NCBI RefSeq assembly: GCF_011927835.1
Contig: NZ_JAATJH010000002.1
Coordinates: 885,915 to 949,914 of the forward strand
From: Neolewinella antarctica
GTDB taxonomy: Bacteria; Bacteroidota; Bacteroidia; Chitinophagales; Saprospiraceae
DNA: 64,000 nt
Direction: 5' to 3'
Made by a program: the position numbers and the translations under genes. Below are positions 7,015 through 17,968 of this stretch, in pieces. The notes beneath the pieces were generated by a model. It ran no database searches and was not told where the DNA came from. It saw only the letters and a program-made list of their open reading frames with translations. The stretch's first letter is position 1; the number at the start of each line of letters is the position of its first letter.

Positions 7015-10011
7015 ATGGTAAGTGAACGGAATTTAGCCGGTGGTTTAAGCGACTTAGCGCGCCGACTGGAAGGAGATTTGCGCACGGACGAAGCGCACCG
7101 GATCTTGTTTGCCACGGACGCAAGTGTCTACCGGGAGAAACCTTTGGCGGTGGTTTTTCCGAAGTCGGAGGCGGACATCATTTCTTGCGTGGAGTTTGCC
7201 GGAACGCATAACCTGCCGATTACGCCGCGGGCGGGCGGGACGAGTCTGGCGGGGCAGGCCGTGGGGGCGGGTTTGGTGGTTGACGTGAGTAAGTATTTGC
7301 GCGAGATTATTGAAATTAATATTGAAGAATCCTACGCGATCGTGCAGCCGGGTGTTATTAGGGATCAATTAAACGAAGCTTTGCGGCCGCTGGGTTACTG
7401 GTTCGGTCCGAACACGTCGACGGCAAATCGCTGCACGATGGGGGGCATGTTTGGAAACAATTCTTGCGGAAGCACGAGTATTACGGTTGGAGCTACGCGC
7501 GATCATGTCATCTCGGCGCGGGTGGTTTTGTCGGATGGAACGCTGTATGACACGGGGGCGCGGTCGCAGGTGCAAGGGAATAACAGAGGAGCAAGGATGG
7601 GGGAGATACAAACCTATCTAAATGACTTGCTCCGCTCTCCGAAAAATCAACAAAAGATCACGGAAGCCTTCCCGAAAGCTACCGTCACCCGGCGAAATAC
7701 CGGCTACGCACTGGATGAATTATTGCGGCAGAAAAGTGCTCCGTACAATCTAATCCCAATACTAGCCGGCTCCGAGGGAACGCTCGCCTTCACTACTCAA
7801 TTGAAAGTCCGGATCCTTCCCCTACCACCCCCGGGCAGCGCCCTGGCCGCCGTCCACTTTACAACCATCGACGCTGCCATGCGCGCCACCCAGGTTGCTA
7901 TGCGCCATCGGCCTTTCATGTGCGAACTGATGGACGATACCATCCTGCGCCTCGCCCGTACTAACCCCGCTCAGGCGAAAAATGCTTCCTTCGTTCACGG
8001 CGACCCGCGCGCGCTTTTGTTGGTAGAATTTAGGGCGGAAACGGACGAAGCGGCTTTGTCTCTCGCCGAGAATATGGCTGCCGAGATTGAGGGGGGTGAA
8101 GGGGATGAAAGAGTAAAGAATAAAGAAAAAAGATTCAAGACCGAAAACCCCAGACCAAAGGCTGCAGACCCCAGCCCAGAGACCGAAGACCTCCCAACCC
8201 CTACCGCCTATCGCCTACCGACTACCGCCTATTTAACTTCCCCAACCTCAGTCGCCCAAGCCTGGAACCTCCGCGCCGCCGGTCTCGGCATCCTCGGCAA
8301 CATGGTCGGAGACGCGAAGGCCGTGGCCTGCATCGAGGACACCGCCGTCGCCGTTGCGGACCTCGCCGACTACATCGCGGAAGTCGAATCACTGATGCAG
8401 CGCTACGAGCAGAAAACGGTCTACTACGCACACGCCGGGGCGGGGGAAATCCACCTACGGCCGGTGCTCAACCTTAAGCGGACGGCCGACCGGGAGGCTT
8501 TTTACCACATTACGCACGACGTTGCCCGCCTGGTCAAAAAATACCGCGGCTCGTTGAGTGGGGAGCACGGTGACGGGCGGGTACGCGCGGTTTTTCTACC
8601 GGAAATGCTGGGTCCGGACGTCTACCGGTTGCTCGTTGACCTAAAACGCGTCTTCGACCCCGATAACATCTTCAACCCCGGCAAGATCGTCCACGCACCA
8701 CCCATGAACGAGGGCCTCCGCTACGAAGCTGACGTACCGACCCCGACGTTCGCTACCGCCCTCGACTGGTCCGCCGACGAAGGCCTCCTCCGCGCCGCCG
8801 AAAAGTGCAACGGCTCGGGTGATTGCCGGAAAATGGACGGCGGCGCGATGTGTCCTTCTTTCCGGGCTACGCTCGATGAACAACACGGCACCCGCGGCCG
8901 CGCCAATACCCTGCGTGAAGTCCTCACCCGCAACCAGCACGACAACCCCTTCGACCACCCCGCCCTTGCCGAAGCCATGGACCTCTGCCTCAGCTGCAAA
9001 GCCTGCACGAGCGAGTGCCCCAGCTCGGTCGATATGACCAACCTGAAGGCGGAATACCTGCACCAGAAGAATAAATCTGATTTACGGACGAAACTCGTAG
9101 CGGCTAACGAACCATTGTACCGCCTCGGCTCAAAAATGCCGACGCTGGCCAATTTTGGTATTAAATTAATGGGTCCGTTAATCAAAAAAATGGCCAACAT
9201 CGCGCCGGAGCGTAGCCTGCCGCCCATCGCCACGCAGACCCTGCGAAAATGGAATAAAATTAAAAACAAACCGAATAAAAACGAATACCCAGTAAATCTA
9301 TTCTGCGACGAATTCACCAACCTCCAGGACGTTAACGTAGGTACGGCCGCGATCCAGTTACTGACCAAACTCGGCTACCAGGTCAACCTCACCCCGAACA
9401 ACGCCCCCAGCGGCCGCGCCCACCTGAGTAAAGGACTGCTCGACCAGGCCCGAAAGTTCGCGAAACACAACGTCCGGCAATTCTTTGACGACGATCGTCC
9501 CCTAATCGGTCTGGAACCCAGCGCCATCCTCGGGTTCCGCGATGAGTACCCAAAACTACTGCGCGGCGAACTTCAGGAGCAAGCCACGGAACTGGCGAGA
9601 CGAACGTATACCCTGGACGAATTTCTCTTCCGCGAATTCAGCGAAGGCCGGCTTACCCCGGATGACTTCGGCGACCAGCAAGTCCAGCTTGTCCTCCACG
9701 TACACTGCCACGAGAAAGCGCTCGGTGACGCCAGCAAGTGCGCCGCCGCACTGAGTTTGCCGAAGAACTTCGCGGTGACTCTGCTCGACAGCGGCTGCTG
9801 CGGCATGGCCGGCTCGTTCGGCTACGAAGCGGAGCATTATGAGTTGAGTAAGAAGATTGCGGAGCAATCGCTACTGCGGCATTTGCGAGGGTTAGGGCCG
9901 GAAGTGCTGGTGGTGGCTAACGGGACTAGTTGCCGGCACCAGGTGATGGATTTGTTGGGGCTGCGGGTGCTTAGTACGGCGGAGGTTTTATTGCGGAGTT
10001 GGGAGGAGTAG
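7015..10011 (+). CDS. FAD-linked oxidase and Fe-S (CCG domain) fusion, glycolate/D-lactate dehydrogenase type
   Basis: 998 residues from ATG 7015; the longer open frame upstream runs into the divergent gene. Domains in order: FAD_binding_4 (TPRAGGTSLAGQAVG, about 66-80; NNSCGSTS, about 147), FAD-linked oxidase C-terminal domain with GEHGDGRVRA (about 520), two 4Fe-4S motifs (CNGSGDCRK with a following CPS, about 600; CLSCKACTSECP, about 658) and a CCG-type C-terminal half (HCHEKAL, about 897; CCGMAGSFGYE, about 928). The family (YdiJ-like) oxidises 2-hydroxyacids such as D-lactate or D-2-hydroxyglutarate. Residues about 361-412 are a low-complexity insertion made of translated intergenic repeats. 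The TAG stop overlaps a TAGGCGG repeat unit. Confidence 0.93.
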   Translation: MVSERNLAGGLSDLARRLEGDLRTDEAHRILFATDASVYREKPLAVVFPKSEADIISCVEFAGTHNLPITPRAGGTSLAGQAVGAGLVVDVSKYLREIIEINIEESYAIVQPGVIRDQLNEALRPLGYWFGPNTSTANRCTMGGMFGNNSCGSTSITVGATRDHVISARVVLSDGTLYDTGARSQVQGNNRGARMGEIQTYLNDLLRSPKNQQKITEAFPKATVTRRNTGYALDELLRQKSAPYNLIPILAGSEGTLAFTTQLKVRILPLPPPGSALAAVHFTTIDAAMRATQVAMRHRPFMCELMDDTILRLARTNPAQAKNASFVHGDPRALLLVEFRAETDEAALSLAENMAAEIEGGEGDERVKNKEKRFKTENPRPKAADPSPETEDLPTPTAYRLPTTAYLTSPTSVAQAWNLRAAGLGILGNMVGDAKAVACIEDTAVAVADLADYIAEVESLMQRYEQKTVYYAHAGAGEIHLRPVLNLKRTADREAFYHITHDVARLVKKYRGSLSGEHGDGRVRAVFLPEMLGPDVYRLLVDLKRVFDPDNIFNPGKIVHAPPMNEGLRYEADVPTPTFATALDWSADEGLLRAAEKCNGSGDCRKMDGGAMCPSFRATLDEQHGTRGRANTLREVLTRNQHDNPFDHPALAEAMDLCLSCKACTSECPSSVDMTNLKAEYLHQKNKSDLRTKLVAANEPLYRLGSKMPTLANFGIKLMGPLIKKMANIAPERSLPPIATQTLRKWNKIKNKPNKNEYPVNLFCDEFTNLQDVNVGTAAIQLLTKLGYQVNLTPNNAPSGRAHLSKGLLDQARKFAKHNVRQFFDDDRPLIGLEPSAILGFRDEYPKLLRGELQEQATELARRTYTLDEFLFREFSEGRLTPDDFGDQQVQLVLHVHCHEKALGDASKCAAALSLPKNFAVTLLDSGCCGMAGSFGYEAEHYELSKKIAEQSLLRHLRGLGPEVLVVANGTSCRHQVMDLLGLRVLSTAEVLLRSWEE
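8097..8237 (+). repeat. in-frame insertion of both heptamer repeat types inside a CDS
   Basis: Within the FAD/Fe-S gene, AG-rich filler is followed by degenerate CCCCAGACC-like units (8148-8190) and then CTACCGCCTATCGCCTACCG-type units (8200-8232). The same two repeat types are found in spacers at 10151, 15530, 16695, 38540 and 39275. The encoded linker is rich in Lys, Glu, Pro and Thr and separates the FAD-linked oxidase C-terminal domain into two parts. Confidence 0.85.
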
Positions 10012-10051
10012 GCGGTAGGGAGAATTAGGCGGTAGTAGGGTAGGCGGTAGG
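10009..10051. repeat. TAGGCGG repeat cluster (inverse orientation of ACCGCCT)
   Basis: TAGGCGG occurs at 10009, 10026 and 10041 with intervening TAG/TAGGG variants. The first unit contains the stop codon of the FAD/Fe-S gene. It is the reverse complement of the array at 10151 and could pair with it. Confidence 0.85.
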
Positions 10052-10150
10052 TTCTGGTGAATTAGATTTACGCTAGTTTAGGATTGGGTATGGTCGACTA
10101 AATTTTAATTAGCGTAAAAATAAAATCGCTATCGAAATTTATTAATTTTC

Positions 10151-11318
<1,168 letters not shown>

Positions 11319-11430
11319 TGGGGGCAAGTTACGGTGGGATAGATAGTGGCGGGGCACGTTCCGTGGTCTTTGTCCGGCAATAGCAAACCCAGCCGGCTTA
11401 CCTTGGCGTGATAAATCCTTTCCCCCGCCC

Positions 11431-12078
11431 ATGGAGCCCGGAGCCATTATCGCTATCCTTTTCTGCGTAGTCCCCTTACTATACTTACTGTTCTACGTCA
11501 TCCGTAGTCAGCAGGTGGCCAACGAAACCCAGCGCGACGTCAGCGATGCGGACCTAATCAAACTTATCCACGACCAGCCCGATCAACTCCTCTCGCCCCA
11601 CCAACTAGCGTCCTTCACCGGCATCACCGTGAACCAGGCCCGGCACCGGCTTACCGCCTTCAATACCGCCGGAATGCTAACGATGAGCTACAACAAACGC
11701 GGCCGCTACTTTTACGCACTCAAGCAAGCCTACCGGGATCCCGCACAAGTAAGTTTTTCCCCCGATCCGTTTCTCACGGTCGAAGACTTATTGCAACTCT
11801 TTGCCGCCAACGACAACCGGGCCAACATTCAGGACATAATCCTGGCGACCCGCCTGCCGCTGCAAATTCTGAAACGGGAGTTAAAGCACTTCGAGAAAGA
11901 AGGCTTCATCCAGCAACTCACGGCGAGCTCCACCCAGGAGCTGGAGGGCGGAAAAATGGCTAAATTCTACGTCCTGCAGGAACCTTACCGTAGCGAGCCG
12001 CACCGGTTCCGCGAACGGGCGGGCACGCTGGACCTGGAGCTGAAGCAACTACTGAAGAAGGAGAACCTGATCGTTTAA
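11431..12078 (+). CDS. membrane-anchored protein with winged-helix-like domains, function unknown
   Basis: 215 residues. The N-terminus is one hydrophobic helix (IIAILFCVVPLLYLLFYVI, residues 5-23). The cytoplasmic remainder has two segments that read like winged-helix units: residues about 40-95 (LLSPHQLASFTGITVNQARHRL, then MLTMSYNKRGRYFYAL) and about 110-170 (NIQDIILATRLPLQILKREL, then GFIQQL and KFYVL). Two tandem helix-turn-helix-like units on a single-pass anchor suggest a membrane-tethered regulator or adaptor. It is divergent from porQ with 112 bp between starts, and TACCTTGG at 11399-11406 may be its -7 element. The domain reading is inference. Confidence 0.6.
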   Translation: MEPGAIIAILFCVVPLLYLLFYVIRSQQVANETQRDVSDADLIKLIHDQPDQLLSPHQLASFTGITVNQARHRLTAFNTAGMLTMSYNKRGRYFYALKQAYRDPAQVSFSPDPFLTVEDLLQLFAANDNRANIQDIILATRLPLQILKRELKHFEKEGFIQQLTASSTQELEGGKMAKFYVLQEPYRSEPHRFRERAGTLDLELKQLLKKENLIV

Positions 12079-12157
12079 AATCTTGCTACTTTGGTCGTGA
12101 ATAAGGCTAAGAACTCTTAAAGTCCGTGGAATGTACGCCGTGCGCCGGTTGGGTTTC

Positions 12158-12165
12158 TACCTTCG
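12158..12165 (+). promoter_or_regulatory. putative -7 element (TACCTTCG) of the TonB receptor/DUF4249 pair
   Basis: TACCTTCG differs from TAnnTTTG at one position. It lies 37 nt before the ATG at 12203. Confidence 0.35.
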
Positions 12166-12202
12166 TAATTCCCACCTTAAGGGTTAACGCCCGGCACTAC
12201 GA

Positions 12203-14578
12203 ATGAGACTTTTACGCGCACTTTCATGGCTCCTTCTGGTGTTACACCTGGCACCCGCGACCGCGCAAACAACCTTTAGCGTCAGTGGCTTCCTGCGTGA
12301 TGCTGCAACCGGTGAGGCACTTTCTTACGGAACCGTCGGCGTAGCGGGCAGCGCGCGCGGCGTGAACACGAATGACTATGGTTTTTACTCCCTGCAAGTG
12401 CCCGCCGGAGCGTCCGTCACCCTACAATTTTCCTTTCTCGGCTACGCAACGGCCACCCGCACCGTGCCGGCCACCGGTAACCTGGCCCTGGACGTAAAAC
12501 TTCGCGCCACCGACAATAAGATCAGCGAAGTCGTCGTCACCGCCGGCCGCTCGAGTACCGAGTTGGAGGACATCCGCTCCACCCAGACGAGCACCGTCAC
12601 CATCCCGATCGACGAAATTCGGACCATCCCCTCCCTCGGCGGCGAAGTCGACATCATCAAGGTCATCCAACTTATGCCCGGCATCACGCGCGGCGGCGAG
12701 GGGAGCACGGGGATGTTCGTGCGGGGCGGCGATGCGGACCAAAACCTGGTGCTGCTCGACGAAGCGGTCGTCTACAACATCGGCCACTTATTCGGCTTCT
12801 TTTCCGTGTTCAACCCCGACGCGCTGCGCGACGTGACCGTCACCAAGGGCGGCTTTCCCGCGCACTACGGCGGGCGGCTTTCTTCCGTGCTCGATGTGCG
12901 GATGAAGGAGGGTAACAACCAACATTACCGCGTGGAAGGTGGCATCGGCTTGCTTTCTTCCCGCCTGACAATCGAAGCGCCGATTGTGAAGAACAAGGCG
13001 TCCTTTCTGATCTCCGGCCGCCGGACCTACATCGACCAAGCTTTCGGGCTGATCGGTTCCGACGTGCCCTTCTACTTCTACGACCTGAACGCCAAACTGA
13101 ATTACGAAATATCCGAGCGCGACCACCTGTATTTTAGCTCCTACTTTGGTAATGACGTACTCAGTTTCAAGGACAACAAACTGAGCGACGAAGTATCCGA
13201 AGACGAGGACGGCAGTATCGACCTGAACCTCAACTTCGGCTTCGAACTAGGCAATTTCACCCAGACCGTGCGCTGGAACCGAATTTATAACCCTAAGCTG
13301 TTTTCCAACCTATCCCTCATCCGTACCGCCTTCGATTATAACATCGACGGAAAGGTCGGTGAGAACGCGATCCTCATCAAGTCCGCCATTCAGGACTTCG
13401 GGGCCAAAATTGACTACACCAACTTCGTCGACGACCGCACGCAACTGCGGTGGGGTGGGGCGCTGACGGTCCACCGTTTCCGACCCAACGTACTGAACGC
13501 CGCCGGGGAAATTTCCGAATTCATCGAGAATACGGAAGGGCCACAACTGATCACGGTGGAGCCGGCACTGTACGCGGGCGGGGAAACGCGGCTGGGGGAA
13601 CGGTGGACCGTCCAGGGCGGGCTGCGGCTTTCCGGTGCGGTGGTCAAGGACAGAAATTACTTCGGTTTCGAACCCCGCCTGTCGACGAATTACGCATTAG
13701 GAGAGCAGAGCAGCATTAAGGCCAGTTACAGCCGGATGAAGCAGTACATCCACCGGGTGAGCTCGTCGTCGTTGGCGCTGCCGACGGACCTTTGGTACCC
13801 GGTGTCCGCCGCCGTCCGGCCCCAGGCTTCGCACCAGGTGGCGGCGGGGTACCACGTGCTGTTCCCGGAGAAAAACCTCACGTTCAGCGGTGAAGCCTAC
13901 TACAAGACGATGCGCGACGTGATCGAATACCGGGAAGGGAGCGACTTAATCCTGAACGATAATTTTGAGGAGCAACTGCTACAGGGGGACGGATACTCGT
14001 GGGGCGCGGAATTTCTACTGCGGCGGCGGGCGGGCCGCGTCAACGGCTGGCTGGGCTACACCCTGGCCTGGAGCCGCCGGCAGTTCGACGAGCTTAATAA
14101 CGGAGAAGGCTTCTGGGCGCGTTATGACCGGCGGCACTACCTGACGTTTGTGGGGAATTGGGAAATCAGCCCCCGCTTCACGTTTTCAACGGTTTTCGAA
14201 TACGCCAGTGGGGCTCGCTTTACGCCGGTCGTGGCCCAGTTTCTTTACCCCGATCCCACGCTGACGACCGTCGAGCTCGTTCCCATTTACACGAAGCGGA
14301 ACGCGCTGAGCCTTTCCGATTCATACCGCCTGGACGTCAACTTCGTCTGGCGCAATAAACCCGGCAAACGTTTTCGTTCGGAGTGGCACGTCGGGGCGTA
14401 CAACCTGACGAACCGGGCGACGCCCTATACCGTGCGGGTGAATGTGGACGAGAACACCGGCGCCCTGCGTTACGAGCAGCCGGGGCTGTTTGGATTCGTT
14501 CCTTCGGTCGCCTACAATTTCCGCTTTGGCGGCGGGCCCGTCGTCGGCCGGGAAACACTGGACCTCGATAAACGCTGA
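12203..14578 (+). CDS. TonB-dependent receptor with carboxypeptidase-like regulatory domain
   Basis: 791 residues. The signal peptide ends at APATAQ. A carboxypeptidase-D-regulatory-like domain (residues about 27-110; SGFLRDAATGEALSYGTVGV) is followed by a plug domain (GGEVDIIKVIQLMPGI, residues about 145-160; GMFVRGGDADQNLVLLDEA) and a barrel ending in YNFRFGGG. The DUF4249 gene starts 3 bp downstream, and this pairing is common in Bacteroidota, where the lipoprotein is thought to assist uptake. The 17-bp motif at 12250-12266 encodes the signal-peptide cleavage region in a different reading frame from its use in porQ. Confidence 0.92.
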   Translation: MRLLRALSWLLLVLHLAPATAQTTFSVSGFLRDAATGEALSYGTVGVAGSARGVNTNDYGFYSLQVPAGASVTLQFSFLGYATATRTVPATGNLALDVKLRATDNKISEVVVTAGRSSTELEDIRSTQTSTVTIPIDEIRTIPSLGGEVDIIKVIQLMPGITRGGEGSTGMFVRGGDADQNLVLLDEAVVYNIGHLFGFFSVFNPDALRDVTVTKGGFPAHYGGRLSSVLDVRMKEGNNQHYRVEGGIGLLSSRLTIEAPIVKNKASFLISGRRTYIDQAFGLIGSDVPFYFYDLNAKLNYEISERDHLYFSSYFGNDVLSFKDNKLSDEVSEDEDGSIDLNLNFGFELGNFTQTVRWNRIYNPKLFSNLSLIRTAFDYNIDGKVGENAILIKSAIQDFGAKIDYTNFVDDRTQLRWGGALTVHRFRPNVLNAAGEISEFIENTEGPQLITVEPALYAGGETRLGERWTVQGGLRLSGAVVKDRNYFGFEPRLSTNYALGEQSSIKASYSRMKQYIHRVSSSSLALPTDLWYPVSAAVRPQASHQVAAGYHVLFPEKNLTFSGEAYYKTMRDVIEYREGSDLILNDNFEEQLLQGDGYSWGAEFLLRRRAGRVNGWLGYTLAWSRRQFDELNNGEGFWARYDRRHYLTFVGNWEISPRFTFSTVFEYASGARFTPVVAQFLYPDPTLTTVELVPIYTKRNALSLSDSYRLDVNFVWRNKPGKRFRSEWHVGAYNLTNRATPYTVRVNVDENTGALRYEQPGLFGFVPSVAYNFRFGGGPVVGRETLDLDKR

Positions 14579-14581
14579 GCC

Positions 14582-15454
14582 ATGAAGCACGCAAAAATAG
14601 TTTTGTTACTGCTGGGGAGTACGCTGATCATGGCGTGCACGCCGGACCCAATATTGGTGGACATCGCCCCAGTGGAGCAGCGGGTTGTGGTCTTTTCCCA
14701 GGTCGTCCCGGAGGAAGTGATGACCGTGGTACTCACGAACAGTTTTGGTTCCCTGGACTACGACGAGGAAGAAAGCGATACGCTAACGGATGAATTCATC
14801 GAGCGACTTTTGCTGGCCGACGCCGAGGTGACGATCAGTTACCGCGACCGAGTGGACACCCTGTTCCCAACGGTGGACGCGCGCGGTTTTTACGCCAGCG
14901 CGGCTACGCCACTTTTCGCTAACGAGGCGTACGAGCTGCGCATCCGCACGGCGGATGATCGCTTGGTATCCGCCACCAGTTTGATGTTGCCGCAGGTGAA
15001 GTTTACCGCCGTGCAGCCCGTCATTCTACGGCGGGAAACGGATACGCTCGTGACGGTGGAATTCGAGATCATCGACCCTTCGGAGGACAATCGATACATG
15101 ATCAACTATTTCGTTCCCTCCGCGGATAACGATTCAGACTTTACCGGTCCGTTCTTACCCGTTGGCAGTGAACGCAGAAAGACGGTTCTGCTCGACGATG
15201 CCGCCTTTACCGATAACGTATTTCGTGGCTTCACGGAATTGCCCAACGTCGCTCCGGATGACGTGCTGGTCGTAGCGCTCTCCAACATCAGCGAAACCTA
15301 CTACCGCTACCTCCAGGCGCAGGCGAGTGCGGATAATTTCCTTGCCCTTCTAACGCAGGAGCCGGTCAGCTCACCCACGAACGTGCGCGGTGGGCTGGGA
15401 TTCTTTAACACTCACTTCCCGGACGGTCGCTTATTCAACCTCGCTGAATATTAG
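14582..15454 (+). CDS. DUF4249 family lipoprotein
   Basis: 290 residues. The N-terminus IVLLLLGSTLIMAC gives a lipobox with Cys at residue about 19, so the protein should be a periplasmic or surface lipoprotein. The sequence ERLLLADAEVTISYRD and the later LPQVKFTAVQPV fit the beta-sandwich DUF4249 family. It follows the TonB receptor with a 3-bp gap and is surely cotranscribed. Its role is probably ligand capture for that receptor (inference). Two bases after its TAG stop there is a copy of the 17-bp dispersed motif. Confidence 0.85.
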   Translation: MKHAKIVLLLLGSTLIMACTPDPILVDIAPVEQRVVVFSQVVPEEVMTVVLTNSFGSLDYDEEESDTLTDEFIERLLLADAEVTISYRDRVDTLFPTVDARGFYASAATPLFANEAYELRIRTADDRLVSATSLMLPQVKFTAVQPVILRRETDTLVTVEFEIIDPSEDNRYMINYFVPSADNDSDFTGPFLPVGSERRKTVLLDDAAFTDNVFRGFTELPNVAPDDVLVVALSNISETYYRYLQAQASADNFLALLTQEPVSSPTNVRGGLGFFNTHFPDGRLFNLAEY

Positions 15455-15455
15455 G

Positions 15456-15472
15456 GCGCGGTCGCGGGTGCA
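15456..15472 (-). repeat. copy of the dispersed 17-bp GC motif
   Basis: Read on the minus strand this is TGCACCCGCGACCGCGC, identical to both arms of the terminator at 17892-17941. It begins 2 nt after the DUF4249 stop codon. Confidence 0.85.
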
Positions 15473-15529
15473 GGGTTAATTAGGATAGCATAATTACTAC
15501 GAAGAACCTCCAAACCTCTAAATCCCAAC

Positions 15530-15595
15530 CCTACCGCCTAATCTGCCTACCGCCTACCGCCTACCACCTAATCTTCCTACCACCTACCACCTAAC
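15530..15595. repeat. degenerate ACCGCCT/ACCACCT array
   Basis: About nine units of CTACCGC and CTACCAC, with TAATCT interruptions, lie in the spacer between the DUF4249 and MoxR genes. It looks like an older, mutated version of the array at 10151. Confidence 0.85.
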
Positions 15596-15674
15596 CTTCT
15601 CCCAGACACAACAACAATTACCCCATCCCAACCATTTTAACCACCTTTGACGACCCCATCCCCCAAAATACCTC

Positions 15675-16646
<972 letters not shown>

Positions 16647-16694
16647 GGGAAATGGTCTGGTAGTACGATAATCTTTTAGTAGCTATACTATATT

Positions 16695-16722
16695 CCCCAG
16701 ACCCCAGACCCCAGACCCCAGA
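16695..16722. repeat. (CCCCAGA)4 heptanucleotide array
   Basis: Four perfect copies of CCCCAGA, followed by CCAAA. Inverse GGTCTGG lies upstream at 16654-16660, so a weak hairpin is possible. Confidence 0.9.
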
Positions 16723-16789
16723 CCAAACCCCCGCCCACCAAAACCCAGACAAAACTCATCTGTTACCCACTGACAGATCAGACCAACAT

Positions 16790-17869
16790 ATGACCAACCG
16801 GCTTCTCACTTTTTTACTCACGCTGTTCATCGGTGTTACGACGTTTTCCTGCGGGAGTGACGTCGCGCAACGGCTGAATCCAACGCCTTCGGCCTTCGGC
16901 GCGATCAACTCCGTCACCGTCGTGGCCGATTCTTCGCTCTGGATTAACGGCGCGTCTGACTCCATCGCCTACTTTCTCGAAGCGCCGTACATCATTCTGC
17001 CCCAGCCGGAGCCGATCTTCGACGTGCGCCACATCGAGCCCGTTAAGTTGACGGCGATGCCGACTTTCCGCGAATTACGTAACTACGTGGTGCTGGCTGA
17101 CCTCAGCGATGCGAATAGCCCCACCACGAAGATGGTCGTTAATGACCTGAGTGACGCGAAAATTCAGCAGGTCCGCGAGGAAGGTTTTGGTACCGTAGTT
17201 GCTCGCAACAAGTGGGCTACCGGGCAACAGTTGATCTACCTGATGGGCAAGAATAGGGAAGAACTCCTGCGCGGTATGAGCACTACCCGTCCGGCCGTCG
17301 TGAAGCGGATTGCCGATAGCGAAGGGTTACGGACGAAGGAGACGGCATTTTTTCAGGGCGTCAACCGGGCGCTCATGGATACCATCATGGAACGGACCGG
17401 CGCCAACATTCAGATCCCTTACGGCTACGAGATTGTGCCGGTCATGGCGAATGATTTTGTCTGGCTTAAGCGGAGTACGCGCAAGGGAAGTCTCAACCTC
17501 ATCGCCACCCGCGTGCCCTACGAGAACCAGGCCCAACTTACCAAGGAAGGCCTCAAGGAAATCCGCGACCAAGTCGGCCGCCGGTACATCAGCTCTTCCA
17601 TTTCGGATACTTACATGCGCATTAACGACGAGGACTTGCCATTATTTACCGAGAACATGGATATGAACGGGGCGTTCGCCATCGAAGGCCGCGGCATCTG
17701 GGAGATGGAAAACGACTTTCAGGCCGGTCCCTTTATCTCTTACCTGATCAACGATGAGGCCCGTAAGCAACTCGTGCTCGTCGATGGCTTCATTCTCGCG
17801 CCGGGGGAGAAGAAACGGGATTTAATGAATCAGTTAGAGCAGATACTCGGCACGGCACGGGTTAACTAA
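16790..17869 (+). CDS. DUF4837 family lipoprotein
   Basis: 359 residues. LLTFLLTLFIGVTTFSC gives a lipobox Cys near residue 21. The rest is soluble and matches the style of DUF4837 proteins, which are Bacteroidota-specific and of unknown role. No catalytic motif was recognised. It converges on dnaE and shares the bidirectional terminator at 17892-17941. Confidence 0.75.
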   Translation: MTNRLLTFLLTLFIGVTTFSCGSDVAQRLNPTPSAFGAINSVTVVADSSLWINGASDSIAYFLEAPYIILPQPEPIFDVRHIEPVKLTAMPTFRELRNYVVLADLSDANSPTTKMVVNDLSDAKIQQVREEGFGTVVARNKWATGQQLIYLMGKNREELLRGMSTTRPAVVKRIADSEGLRTKETAFFQGVNRALMDTIMERTGANIQIPYGYEIVPVMANDFVWLKRSTRKGSLNLIATRVPYENQAQLTKEGLKEIRDQVGRRYISSSISDTYMRINDEDLPLFTENMDMNGAFAIEGRGIWEMENDFQAGPFISYLINDEARKQLVLVDGFILAPGEKKRDLMNQLEQILGTARVN

Positions 17870-17891
17870 CTTTGCTTTTTGCGTAGCTTTC

Positions 17892-17941
17892 TTGCACCCG
17901 CGACCGCGCATAACTTTATGTTTGCGCGGTCGCGGGTGCAA
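17892..17941. terminator. bidirectional hairpin terminator built from two inverted 17-bp motifs
   Basis: A perfect 19-bp stem (17892-17910 with 17923-17941) and a 12-nt loop lie between convergent genes. Each arm contains TGCACCCGCGACCGCGC. Confidence 0.85.
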
Positions 17942-17968
17942 AGTCTTTACGGGTAAACCGCCGCGTAT

